A stretch of 29,494 nucleotides of DNA from Ruminococcaceae bacterium UBA2857 (GTDB taxonomy: Bacteria > Bacillota > Clostridia > Oscillospirales > Acutalibacteraceae). Positions 1-6,677 of the stretch are shown one piece after another. The notes under the pieces were generated by a model. The model saw only the letters and a list, made by a program, of their open reading frames with translations. It was not told where the DNA came from and made no database searches. Within the stretch, counting starts at the first letter, position 1. Every line of letters begins with the position of its first letter. A program made the position numbers and the translations under genes. The stretch covers positions 15,615 through 45,108 of the forward strand of contig DEFH01000022.1 of NCBI GenBank assembly GCA_002350705.1, given 5' to 3'.

Positions 1-198
1 CAGTTCTATTTCAGAACAACAGACGTTACAGGTGTTATCAACCTTCCCGAAGGCACAGAAATGTGCATGCCCGGTGATAACGTTGATATGACTGTTGAAC
101 TTATCACTCCTGTTGCTATGGAAGAGGGACTCCGTTTCGCTATCCGTGAAGGCGGCAGAACAGTAGGTTCAGGCGTTGTTGCTAAGATCTTCGAGTAA
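1..198 (+). CDS. tuf: Elongation factor Tu, C-terminal end (partial)
   Basis: This is the last 65 codons of EF-Tu, the GTPase that delivers aminoacyl-tRNA to the ribosomal A site. The reading frame is open from the first base of the window, so the gene begins upstream. The fragment is domain 3: it reads QFYFRTTDVTG, then MPGDNV, then a final RFAIREGGRTVGSGVV segment, which are hallmark EF-Tu C-terminal strands. The stop codon TAA is at 196-198 and a strong terminator follows, so tuf is the last gene of its unit (in many bacteria the str operon). Nothing looks damaged. The identification is secure; only the 5' part is missing. Confidence 0.97.
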   Translation, partial: QFYFRTTDVTGVINLPEGTEMCMPGDNVDMTVELITPVAMEEGLRFAIREGGRTVGSGVVAKIFE

Positions 199-231
199 TT
201 CGCTTCTTTCAATAAACACTGATTAAAAATG

Positions 232-267
232 GCACTCACTGTGTTTCGGCACGGTGAGTGCTTTTTT
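232..267 (+). terminator. Rho-independent terminator of tuf
   Basis: The arm at 232-243 pairs with 250-261 (12 bp, one T-G wobble) around a six-base loop. Six T residues follow at 262-267. It lies 33 bases after the tuf stop. Confidence 0.93.
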
Positions 268-324
268 AGTCAGCATGGTAGAAATAAATCCACTTTTTTC
301 AAAATAAAATCGAAATATGCCCGA

Positions 325-353
325 TTGATTGCCTGAAAATAGTTTGCTATAAT
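325..353 (+). promoter_or_regulatory. Sigma-A-type promoter for the 388-2795 cluster
   Basis: A -35 hexamer TTGATT (325-330) and a -10 hexamer TATAAT (348-353) are separated by exactly 17 bases. The predicted transcript starts about 30 bases before the first gene, behind the tuf terminator. Confidence 0.75.
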
Positions 354-387
354 AAATAAAATAAATGATTTTTCGGGGGGGATTTTG

Positions 388-1260
388 ATGTGGAAAACAA
401 TAGATGGCAGGGGTATAAAAATTTTACAGGATAAATTTTGGAATAGTATTCATACCAGATATAAATATGATGAAGATGTTTCCTATTTAGTGATCGGCTT
501 ACTTTTTTGCATGGGCGGAGCGTTTTTTTTAATTTTGAACGGCTTTGATAATCTGACAGCTTCTGTATTGTGCAGTATTTTTATTTTGGCGGGAATCGCT
601 TCGATAACAGTTCATGTAATTCTGCATCAAAGATGGGAAAAACTGAAACAACTTGTAAGCAAAAATCAGGCAGAATATGCGGAAGGTATATTAAAAGGCA
701 AATTCTCCGAATTGAAATATTACGAAAGTAAAGAATTTGGAATGGTTATTAAACGGGGAGGATTGGAAAGAAATTATTTTGCAAAAGTGACTGTCAACGG
801 CAGACGTGTCAAAATCCCGTGTACAAAAAAAGTTTACAAGAAACTGAAAAGAGGCGATACCGTCTATATTGTTGACCTTATCGGAAAACAGGCTGCATAT
901 CCGCAGTTCTGTTATGCCGTTGCAGATATCGAAAATTATATTGGCTTGAGATATATGAATAACGACGAAAAAATGACCGATTTAAAAAGAATACTGAGAC
1001 AACTGGACGATTTAAAAACATTCCGCTTTGCCAGGACAACGGGAGATATTGCTTCCGCCGTGAAAATTCCCTGCTATCCGGAAGAAAAAGAGAAACTTGC
1101 ATTATACGCCCGTACATTAAGTGATATGATACATTCAGAGACTTATCATGAACGGGAAGATCTTATTCCTGCTTTCATATCCGATGATGAAAATATACGC
1201 TTGATGTATCGGGATATTGCAGAAACGGAAACAATTCTTTATATCCTGTTATCGGAATAA
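388..1260 (+). CDS. Membrane protein of unknown function
   Basis: I do not recognise this 290-residue protein. Two hydrophobic segments near the N-terminus (about residues 33-52 and 57-79) should form a membrane hairpin, followed by a soluble, Lys/Glu-rich domain of about 210 residues. The part around residues 95-170 looks beta-rich, with a segment reading YFAKVTVNGRRVKIPC and then a GDTVYIV turn. This is loosely like the soluble part of the DUF3592 proteins encoded next door, so the gene may be a distant member of the same group. ATG at 388 is preferred to TTG at 385 because the G-rich ribosome site at 375-381 is six bases upstream of it. It is the first gene behind the promoter at 325-353, and 59 bases separate it from the next gene with no terminator, so co-transcription is likely. 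Confidence 0.72.
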   Translation: MWKTIDGRGIKILQDKFWNSIHTRYKYDEDVSYLVIGLLFCMGGAFFLILNGFDNLTASVLCSIFILAGIASITVHVILHQRWEKLKQLVSKNQAEYAEGILKGKFSELKYYESKEFGMVIKRGGLERNYFAKVTVNGRRVKIPCTKKVYKKLKRGDTVYIVDLIGKQAAYPQFCYAVADIENYIGLRYMNNDEKMTDLKRILRQLDDLKTFRFARTTGDIASAVKIPCYPEEKEKLALYARTLSDMIHSETYHEREDLIPAFISDDENIRLMYRDIAETETILYILLSE

Positions 1261-1319
1261 GTCTATCCCTTTGCCAAAAGATATGTTATCATGATATTAA
1301 CGGAATGGAGGTGAATTTC

Positions 1320-1784
1320 ATGAATCAAGCAGCCGCTTCTCCGCCGAAAAAAAATTATTTTTTAGCCTGTCTGTTTATCCTGATTTTTCTGGGAGCCGCC
1401 GTTGCATTATGGATATTCGGTATTTCCGACATTCGTGCCAACATGGAATGGAAAGAATCTTCCGTACCCGTGGAGGCAGTCTGCACAAAATCTTACATTT
1501 CCGGCAGTTCCCGCCATCGCCGCCATTATGCCGATGTCAGTTATCAGTATAACGGTATCAATTACACCGTCAAAATAGACAATCAAGAGGGCAAAATCAA
1601 AACCTCGGATTCTTTGACTGTCTATATATCTCCCAACGCTCCTTCTCTGTGCCGCACCGATTTCAATAATAACGGTCTGTCTGTCGCTGCATTGATATTG
1701 GGGACACTCTCGGCATTACCCGGAGTGATCATTCTGTACTATCTGATTGCTCCCGCCAAAAAAACGGATTTCGGTACAGTCTGA
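1320..1784 (+). CDS. DUF3592-family membrane protein (copy 1)
   Basis: This is a 154-residue protein with a transmembrane segment near residues 16-40 and another near the C-terminus (about 120-144). The extracytoplasmic or soluble middle carries the DUF3592 pattern: VPVEAVCT, then ADVSYQYNGINYT, then SLTVYISPNAP. Members of this family have no established biochemical role. ATG at 1320 is chosen over an in-frame ATG at 1305 because the GGAGG ribosome site (1307-1311) overlaps the earlier codon and is correctly spaced for 1320. It is the first of three tandem paralogues; the next gene starts 30 bases after its stop. Confidence 0.8.
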   Translation: MNQAAASPPKKNYFLACLFILIFLGAAVALWIFGISDIRANMEWKESSVPVEAVCTKSYISGSSRHRRHYADVSYQYNGINYTVKIDNQEGKIKTSDSLTVYISPNAPSLCRTDFNNNGLSVAALILGTLSALPGVIILYYLIAPAKKTDFGTV

Positions 1785-1814
1785 TGTAAAAAAAACAAGG
1801 AGGTCACATTATTT

Positions 1815-2303
1815 ATGCGTTTCAATCGAATGGCAACCGGAACCGTGCCAAAATGGGCTTTGATTTTTCCCATGCTGTTTGTCATTGCAGGAATCCTTAT
1901 CGGTGCCGTGAATATCCACTGGAAAATACAAAACGACACCTTTATGAAAACTGCCGTACCCGTTCAGGCAACCTGCACCAGAGTCTGGACAACGGTTTCC
2001 ACAGACAGTGACGGTGATGAAACGGTTGCTTATCATGCGGATATTGCCTACGAATATCAAGGTTCCGAATATTTTGCAAGCGGTTTTTCCGTCACTTCCT
2101 CCGAACGGGAAGGAAGTATCATTACTGTGTATATCAATCCCGATACCCCCGAAGATGCCCGTCAGGAATACGGAAATATCGAATTTATTTTCGCACTGTG
2201 TTTCAGCGGCGTATTCACTGTTATCGGCTTGTTCGTGTTTGTAACCTTATTAAAAGCTTCCCGCAAGCCAAAAATCAAAGTCAACGAACCCTGGGAGATG
2301 TAA
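1815..2303 (+). CDS. DUF3592-family membrane protein (copy 2)
   Basis: This 162-residue paralogue of the gene before it has the same layout. A transmembrane helix lies near residues 12-32, followed by a soluble domain with VPVQATCTRV, ADIAYEYQGSEYF and ITVYINPDTPEDAR, a second helix near 118-142, and a short basic tail ending EPWEM. It is closer to copy 3 than to copy 1: both share the PKW start, the KLEND/KIQND plus F-MKTAVPV / F-METAVAV stretch, the DARQ turn and the EPWE tail. A near-perfect ribosome site (AAGGAGGT, 1797-1804) precedes the ATG by ten bases. Copy 3 starts three bases after this stop, indicating translational coupling. Confidence 0.8.
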   Translation: MRFNRMATGTVPKWALIFPMLFVIAGILIGAVNIHWKIQNDTFMKTAVPVQATCTRVWTTVSTDSDGDETVAYHADIAYEYQGSEYFASGFSVTSSEREGSIITVYINPDTPEDARQEYGNIEFIFALCFSGVFTVIGLFVFVTLLKASRKPKIKVNEPWEM

Positions 2304-2306
2304 AGT

Positions 2307-2795
2307 ATGAATAATCGTAAAACGGATAATACACCCATACCAAAATGGATATTTATCTTTCCTGCATTGTTTGTCCCCGTTGCTGTTATTTTGATCATAG
2401 GAATGACTTGCTCCAAACTGGAAAATGATAAATTTATGGAAACAGCCGTAGCTGTCCGTGCCACCTGTACGGAGGTGAGGGAAGCCAAATCGAGAAATTC
2501 CGAAGGTCATGAAAGCATCATTTATCTTGCCGATGTTCGCTATGAATATAACGGTGTTTCCTATGAGCAGCATGACATTCATGTGGATAAAGATACCCGT
2601 GTCGGCGATGTAATCACCATTGCTGTCGATCCGAATGATCCTTTCGATGCCCGTCAGCCCGTATCAAACAGAGAGTACCTGCTGTTGTGTATCGGCATAG
2701 CGATAATGACAGTTGTCGTCATCATTATAACGGTAGTTGTCGCCATGCGAAACCGAAAACCAAAATCCCATCTCAAAGAACCTTGGGAACGGTAA
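2307..2795 (+). CDS. DUF3592-family membrane protein (copy 3)
   Basis: This third tandem paralogue is 162 residues long, with a membrane helix near residues 13-33, the DUF3592 soluble domain (VAVRATCTEV, ADVRYEYNGVSYE, ITIAVDPNDPFDAR) and a very hydrophobic second helix rich in Val/Ile near 122-145, then a basic tail ending EPWER. The start codon lies just three bases after the stop of copy 2, with GGGAG at 2293-2297 inside the end of the previous gene as ribosome site. A bidirectional terminator follows. The strong likeness to copy 2, including length, supports a recent local duplication. Function is unknown. Confidence 0.8.
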   Translation: MNNRKTDNTPIPKWIFIFPALFVPVAVILIIGMTCSKLENDKFMETAVAVRATCTEVREAKSRNSEGHESIIYLADVRYEYNGVSYEQHDIHVDKDTRVGDVITIAVDPNDPFDARQPVSNREYLLLCIGIAIMTVVVIIITVVVAMRNRKPKSHLKEPWER

Positions 2796-2801
2796 TAAAA
2801 T

Positions 2802-2836
2802 GCCCTTTTCCTTTTTTCAAGGAAAAGGGCTGTTTG
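2802..2836. terminator. Bidirectional terminator between DUF3592 copy 3 and lexA
   Basis: Arms 2802-2811 and 2821-2830 form a perfect 10 bp stem with a nine-base loop. The loop is T-rich and the flanks are T-rich in both directions, which fits the convergent genes on either side. Confidence 0.8.
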
Positions 2837-2837
2837 C

Positions 2838-3434
2838 TTATGCAAATTCTCTGTACAGGGAGATCACTTTTCCCAAAAGGGAAAGCTCTTTCAATAAAAT
2901 CGGCTCAAAATCAGGATTATGCGGCTGTAAACGAAAATAGCCGTCTTCTTTGTAAAAGCTCTTGACAGTAGCCTCTTCATCAATGAGTGCTACCACAATA
3001 TCACCGTTCTCCGCAGAAGCACATCTTTCACATATCACAACATCACCGTTCAGGATGCCGATATCATGCATACTCTCCCCTGCTATCCGCAGAGCAAACA
3101 ATTCTTTTTCTCCTGCCTTTGACGCCGGAAACGGCACATAGCCCTGTATATCCTCAAAGGCATAAACCGGAATCCCTGCCGTCACCCTGCCTACGATTGG
3201 CACTGAAACACTCGGTTCACTGCCTGACAGCTTCAAGGAACGATGGCTTCTGTCCCGTGAGATATATCCTTTTCTTTCCAGAGATCTCAGGTGAGAATGT
3301 ACTGTCGAAGTGGAACTCAATCCTGTTGCATCACATATTTCACGCACTGTCGGATTGATTCCCTTGGCAATCAGTTTTTTCACACATTCATATACTCTTG
3401 CCTGACTTTCCGTCATATTTTTTTCATGTTTCAT
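2838..3434 (-). CDS. lexA: LexA repressor, SOS response
   Basis: LexA represses DNA-damage genes and cleaves itself when stimulated by RecA filaments. The 198-residue protein has the N-terminal winged helix (about residues 7-70, including TVREICDATGLSSTSTVHSHL). A linker and the S24-type peptidase domain follow. The self-cleavage bond is Ala86-Gly87 (VTAGIPV), the nucleophile Ser121 (GESMHD) and the general base Lys158 (ATVKSF), all intact, so the protein should be active. ATG at 3434 is preferred over GTG at 3443: GGTGAT upstream fits as ribosome site for 3434 and the GTG would overlap that site. The gene stands alone, with its own promoter and a palindrome over the -10 box. No classical Gram-positive GAAC-N4-GTTC box was found in the upstream region. 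Confidence 0.95.
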   Translation of the reverse strand: MKHEKNMTESQARVYECVKKLIAKGINPTVREICDATGLSSTSTVHSHLRSLERKGYISRDRSHRSLKLSGSEPSVSVPIVGRVTAGIPVYAFEDIQGYVPFPASKAGEKELFALRIAGESMHDIGILNGDVVICERCASAENGDIVVALIDEEATVKSFYKEDGYFRLQPHNPDFEPILLKELSLLGKVISLYREFA

Positions 3435-3473
3435 ATATATCACCGCTTTGTTAATGACAAGATATTACGATTT

Positions 3474-3490
3474 GCATTATATCATAATGC
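3474..3490 (-). promoter_or_regulatory. lexA -10 region with overlapping palindrome (candidate operator)
   Basis: On the minus strand a perfect TATAAT (3481-3476) sits about 40 bases before the lexA start codon. The -35 is poor (CTTATT at 17-base spacing). The -10 lies inside a perfect inverted repeat, GCATTAT-ATC-ATAATGC (3474-3490), with 7-base arms and a 3-base spacer. Position and symmetry fit an autoregulatory operator, but the motif is not the known Bacillus or E. coli LexA box, so the assignment is inference. Confidence 0.5.
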
Positions 3491-3526
3491 TCCGGCAAAA
3501 TAAGTTTTCAAAAGAATTTTATATAA

Positions 3527-3559
3527 GAAAATTGTCCGAACCAAAATCCGGACAATTTT
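3527..3559 (-). terminator. Terminator of the lipoprotein gene
   Basis: Arms 3528-3538 and 3549-3559 form a stem of about 11 bp, followed on the minus strand by a T-rich run. It lies just after the stop of the gene at 3563-4048 and insulates lexA. Confidence 0.75.
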
Positions 3560-3562
3560 TTG

Positions 3563-4048
3563 TCATGCATTTCTCCACAGTGTTTGTATATATTGTGACG
3601 AGTATGTAACCCCTTCATAAAATGCCTGATATTGTTCAAACAATTCCTTTTTTTCTTTTTTAAAGAGAGTATCATCTGCATTATCGGCGGCATACTGCAC
3701 ATGACTTCTGATTTCCGACGTAACAGACAGTACCTGTCCGACATTGTCTTTCAAATCCCGGTCACCCTCATCAAATATATCGCTTGGCTGAAGCACCAGC
3801 AGTTTCTGATAAATTCCACCCAGTTTGTCAAGCGTTGTCAGATACTCTTTTACGGAAACACTGTCATAACACTGGAACTTTTGGTCTTTTTCCTGTAAGA
3901 TTCTCGTATATTTCACCGCATCATCCACCAGTTGTCTGACAGAAGAGGCATACTGTTCTTCCCGGCGATATTCTGCCGTACCGCAGCCGCTGCCGATCAT
4001 CATCCACACGACTGCCAACATCAAAATCCACACACGTTTCATCTGCAT
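3563..4048 (-). CDS. Small lipoprotein of unknown function
   Basis: This 161-residue protein has a type II signal peptide: a basic start (MQMKR), a hydrophobic stretch and a lipobox ending IGSGC with Cys22 as the lipidated residue, so it should be anchored to the outer face of the membrane. The mature part appears all-helical, with alternating charged residues (EEQYASSVRQLVDDAVKY, then KKELFEQYQAFYEGV). I recognise no family. ATG 4048 and ATG 4042 are both possible; the AGGAAAGG sequence upstream suits the first. A separate promoter just upstream and a terminator downstream suggest it can be expressed alone, although the peptidase gene upstream points the same way, 58 bases away, without an obvious terminator between them. 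Confidence 0.75.
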   Translation of the reverse strand: MQMKRVWILMLAVVWMMIGSGCGTAEYRREEQYASSVRQLVDDAVKYTRILQEKDQKFQCYDSVSVKEYLTTLDKLGGIYQKLLVLQPSDIFDEGDRDLKDNVGQVLSVTSEIRSHVQYAADNADDTLFKKEKKELFEQYQAFYEGVTYSSQYIQTLWRNA

Positions 4049-4069
4049 ACACTTTCCTTTCCTGATTTT

Positions 4070-4098
4070 ATATTAACATACTTTTCTTTTTTTCGCAA
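4070..4098 (-). promoter_or_regulatory. Probable promoter for the lipoprotein gene
   Basis: On the minus strand TTGCGA (4098-4093) and TAATAT (4075-4070) are 17 bases apart, ending about 22 bases before the start codon. Both hexamers have four or more consensus positions. Confidence 0.42.
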
Positions 4099-4106
4099 TA
4101 TCCAAT

Positions 4107-5012
4107 TTACAGAATGACTGCCAGCACGAGCATTTCACGGATTTTTTGGTAAATTCCGTCAAAATCTTCTATCGGCAAAGGATTTTCTCCCTTTCCCACT
4201 TCTATTGTAAAGGCTGGACGTCTGAATTTCTCCTCAAACCAGTCCTTAAAGCCGCCGCCGCTTGCGAGACCTGTCGGTTCACCGATCTGATAACCGCAGG
4301 AATACGCCATGATTTTCGCCATTTTTAGAGCCTCTGCCTCGTGATAATCTCCGAAATCCCAATAAATTTCCTCTCCCTGACTGTGAAATGCCAGTGCATG
4401 AGTGATATTCCCTGCACGGCAATACGAGGCTATCGTGCGGCTTTCGGGCTCACTTTCGGCAAACTCTCCCCCATAGCGTGTCGGGGCAGGGACACGGATA
4501 CCATTTTCCAGTTCCATTTTCTTGAGTTTTTCCCAATTGGCAGAAAAATTATGGTTAATATCCACACCTGCCGCATTTGCCTGCCATTTGCGTGTGATTC
4601 CTCTGCCGGCCTTTTCGACAAGACTTTCATAACTGCCTGCACTTGACGCTCCGTTGATTTGAATTTCCACACCGTCAGGATTCACACACGGTATCACTGC
4701 CAATCCTCTCTGATTCAAAATCGCTCCTATCTTCACTCCGCACAGGCTTCTCCCTGTCATCACCGCAAAGCACAGCTCATCCAGAAATTTCAGCAGTACC
4801 AACGATGTGATCCATTCCATTCCGTGAAACGCTCCTGCAAATAACACCTGTTTCTGTCTGTTTCCGATACACAGCAAATCAATCGGTCTGGCACATCTGC
4901 TTTCCCCGATTGTATCCCTCGACAAAAAACCGTAATCCAGCAGTAATTTTCCGATAATCGTTTCCCTTGTTCTTCTGTCCGCCTTGTTCTTTATCAGTTC
5001 ATCTGCAATCAT
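4107..5012 (-). CDS. M14-family zinc carboxypeptidase, probable muropeptide peptidase
   Basis: This 301-residue metallopeptidase belongs to the carboxypeptidase A superfamily. The zinc ligands are His63 and Glu66 (GAFHGMEW) and His210 (AFHSQGE); the catalytic Glu is Glu271 (FTIEVGKGENP). NPDGVE at 111-116 is the usual active-site loop. The place of the substrate-carboxylate Arg of carboxypeptidase A (N-R-N-F) is taken by His154 (DINHNF). A replaced Arg is typical of bacterial gamma-D-Glu-diaminopimelate peptidases, which makes peptidoglycan stem peptides the likeliest substrate (inference). There is no signal peptide or LysM domain, so it may act on recycled muropeptides in the cytoplasm. ATG at 5012 is chosen because a strong AGGAGG lies eight bases upstream; the longer frame to 5162 would overlap the divergent promoter. 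Confidence 0.85.
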   Translation of the reverse strand: MIADELIKNKADRRTRETIIGKLLLDYGFLSRDTIGESRCARPIDLLCIGNRQKQVLFAGAFHGMEWITSLVLLKFLDELCFAVMTGRSLCGVKIGAILNQRGLAVIPCVNPDGVEIQINGASSAGSYESLVEKAGRGITRKWQANAAGVDINHNFSANWEKLKKMELENGIRVPAPTRYGGEFAESEPESRTIASYCRAGNITHALAFHSQGEEIYWDFGDYHEAEALKMAKIMAYSCGYQIGEPTGLASGGGFKDWFEEKFRRPAFTIEVGKGENPLPIEDFDGIYQKIREMLVLAVIL

Positions 5013-5020
5013 GTCTGTTT

Positions 5021-5026
5021 CCTCCT
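5021..5026 (-). promoter_or_regulatory. Ribosome binding site deciding the M14 peptidase start
   Basis: AGGAGG on the minus strand, eight bases before ATG 5012. It argues against the 50-residue N-terminal extension present in the same open frame. Confidence 0.8.
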
Positions 5027-5106
5027 GTTTTCTATTGGTATGGCCACAATTTAAATATATATGCTTTCCCGTGATTTTTATGTCATAAAATCTTGCCTGC
5101 ATCCGG

Positions 5107-5135
5107 TTGACAGAAACAAACTTTTTTCGTATTAT
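5107..5135 (+). promoter_or_regulatory. Sigma-A-type promoter for the CorC-like gene
   Basis: A perfect -35 TTGACA (5107-5112) and a -10 TATTAT (5130-5135) are 17 bases apart. The expected transcript has a leader of about 43 bases. It is divergent from the M14 peptidase gene. Confidence 0.85.
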
Positions 5136-5184
5136 TGATTTGAGAAAAAAATTATGAGTCATTCAGAAAGGGGCTTGTTTTACA

Positions 5185-6522
5185 ATGCCTGAAAATACCG
5201 ATATTTTTGAATATTTTCATGGTTCCGTAGGAGGACGGCTGATTTGTTTTGCTGTTATCGTCATCTGCCTGATACTGTGTTTTTTCTTTTCGCTGATGGG
5301 CTGTGCCGTAGGGGCAGCGGGAACTTTGAAACACAATGATGAAAACCTTTCCCATCTCCGTCGTGCCCTCAAGATCAAAGAACAAACCGAAAAATATATG
5401 CTATGTGCCAGAGCAGGCTTTGCCCTGTATTTTGCCGTGATGATAATTACCGCCTGTCTTGCATATATATCACCGATACAGCATTTATTGATACTCACAC
5501 ATCTCTCTCCCCTGCCGGCAGGAATCCTGTCGTTTATTGCCGTTTTTGCCTGTGCCTGCATTATAGGGGCTGCTTTGGGAGAATGTCTCCCTCAGAGACT
5601 GGCTTCCGAAAATCCCGAAAAAACTCTGATCAGATATTCCCGTGCTTTCCTGATTCTTTCTGCCGCTACGGCACCATTTGCCGGTATCTGCTCCGCTTGT
5701 ACAAGCATAATCGTGACCGTTTTCGGCCTGCATGATGACTCCAATCAGAAAACCAAAACCGAAAAAAAGATTCTCATGATGGTAGATGAGGGCGAAGAAA
5801 ACGGCATGATTGAGGAAAATACCAAAAGCATGATTGAAAATGTCTTTGACTTTGATGATACCACTGTCGGAGAAATTATGACACACCGTAAAGATGTGGT
5901 TGCTGTCGAAAACAATGTGCCTATTGCCGAGCTGACCAAAATTGCCATTGCAAGCGGACGTTCCAGAATCCCTGTCTATCATGACGATATTGATAATATT
6001 GTGGGCATTATTTACGTCAAAGACCTGCTGAAATTTGTCGGCACAGACAATCCCGATAAAACTGTCGGAAAAGACCTCATCAGAGAAGCCGTCTTTGTTC
6101 CCCAGTCCAAACGGTGCAGTGAAATGTTTCAGTACATGACCAAAAACAAAACACAAATCGCTGTTGTCGTAGATGAATTCGGCGGCACAGGCGGCATTAT
6201 TACCATGGAAGATCTCATAGAATCCATTCTCGGCAACATTCAGGACGAATACGACAACGAAGAAGAAGATATTAAAAAAGTCAACGAATACAGCTTTCGG
6301 GTAGATGGTGCCACCTCTCTCGATGAAATCAGTGAACTGACAGGCATTGACTTCAATGATGAGGAAAATGATACCATTGCAGGCATCATGCTGGACCGCA
6401 TGAGACACATCCCCAAAAACGGTGAACATCCTTCTGTCATGATTAACGGTACTCGTTTTACCGTACTGGAAGTGGAAAGCCAGCGTATTTCCAAGATTCT
6501 TGTCGTCAAAAAAAAGAAGTGA
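5185..6522 (+). CDS. CorC/HlyC-type membrane protein with DUF21 and CBS domains
   Basis: Members of this family (HlyC/CorC, relatives of CNNM and the MpfA magnesium exporter) are membrane proteins linked to divalent cation, mainly Mg2+, transport. The 445-residue protein has the expected order: a DUF21-like membrane domain (helices near residues 18-45, 75-97, 108-133 and 153-181), a CBS pair (about 228-350, with GRSRIPVYHDDIDNIVGIIYVKDLL and VVDEFGGTGGIITMEDLIE), and a C-terminal CorC_HlyC domain (about 365-442). The conserved DEFGG loop of the CBS pair is intact. The DUF21 part appears divergent; older names such as 'hemolysin' are misleading. The ribosome site is GAAAGGGG (5166-5173), ATG at 5185. 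It is apparently a single-gene unit with its own promoter. Confidence 0.9.
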   Translation: MPENTDIFEYFHGSVGGRLICFAVIVICLILCFFFSLMGCAVGAAGTLKHNDENLSHLRRALKIKEQTEKYMLCARAGFALYFAVMIITACLAYISPIQHLLILTHLSPLPAGILSFIAVFACACIIGAALGECLPQRLASENPEKTLIRYSRAFLILSAATAPFAGICSACTSIIVTVFGLHDDSNQKTKTEKKILMMVDEGEENGMIEENTKSMIENVFDFDDTTVGEIMTHRKDVVAVENNVPIAELTKIAIASGRSRIPVYHDDIDNIVGIIYVKDLLKFVGTDNPDKTVGKDLIREAVFVPQSKRCSEMFQYMTKNKTQIAVVVDEFGGTGGIITMEDLIESILGNIQDEYDNEEEDIKKVNEYSFRVDGATSLDEISELTGIDFNDEENDTIAGIMLDRMRHIPKNGEHPSVMINGTRFTVLEVESQRISKILVVKKKK

Positions 6523-6526
6523 TTCC

Positions 6527-6586
6527 GCCAAAAAAAAAACACTACAAAATATTCCTTTAATTGAATTTATCTTTGGCAGTTTTTTC
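6527..6586 (+). terminator. Weak candidate terminator after the CorC-like gene
   Basis: GCCAAA (6527-6532) can pair with TTTGGC (6572-6577) across a long AT-rich loop, and six T residues begin at 6580. The stem is short, so this is tentative. Confidence 0.3.
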
Positions 6587-6599
6587 ATGCAAAGTACTC

Positions 6600-6629
6600 T
6601 TTACTTTTCAGGGTATTTTGTTGTATGAT
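6600..6629 (+). promoter_or_regulatory. Probable promoter for the VanW-domain gene
   Basis: TTTACT (6600-6605) and TATGAT (6624-6629) are 18 bases apart. The -10 runs into further AT (GATAAT). The leader would be about 40 bases, with ACGGAGGT (6663-6670) as ribosome site. Confidence 0.45.
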
Positions 6630-6677
6630 AATAGGGAAAAGGATTAGGCTTTTCATGTTGAAACGGAGGTTTTCAAA

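Noticed and set aside
5485..6588. A 367-codon open frame antisense to the CorC-like gene
   Set aside because: It lies fully opposite a gene with clear DUF21/CBS/CorC domains, has low-complexity Phe/Asn composition typical of antisense frames, and lacks a convincing ribosome site.
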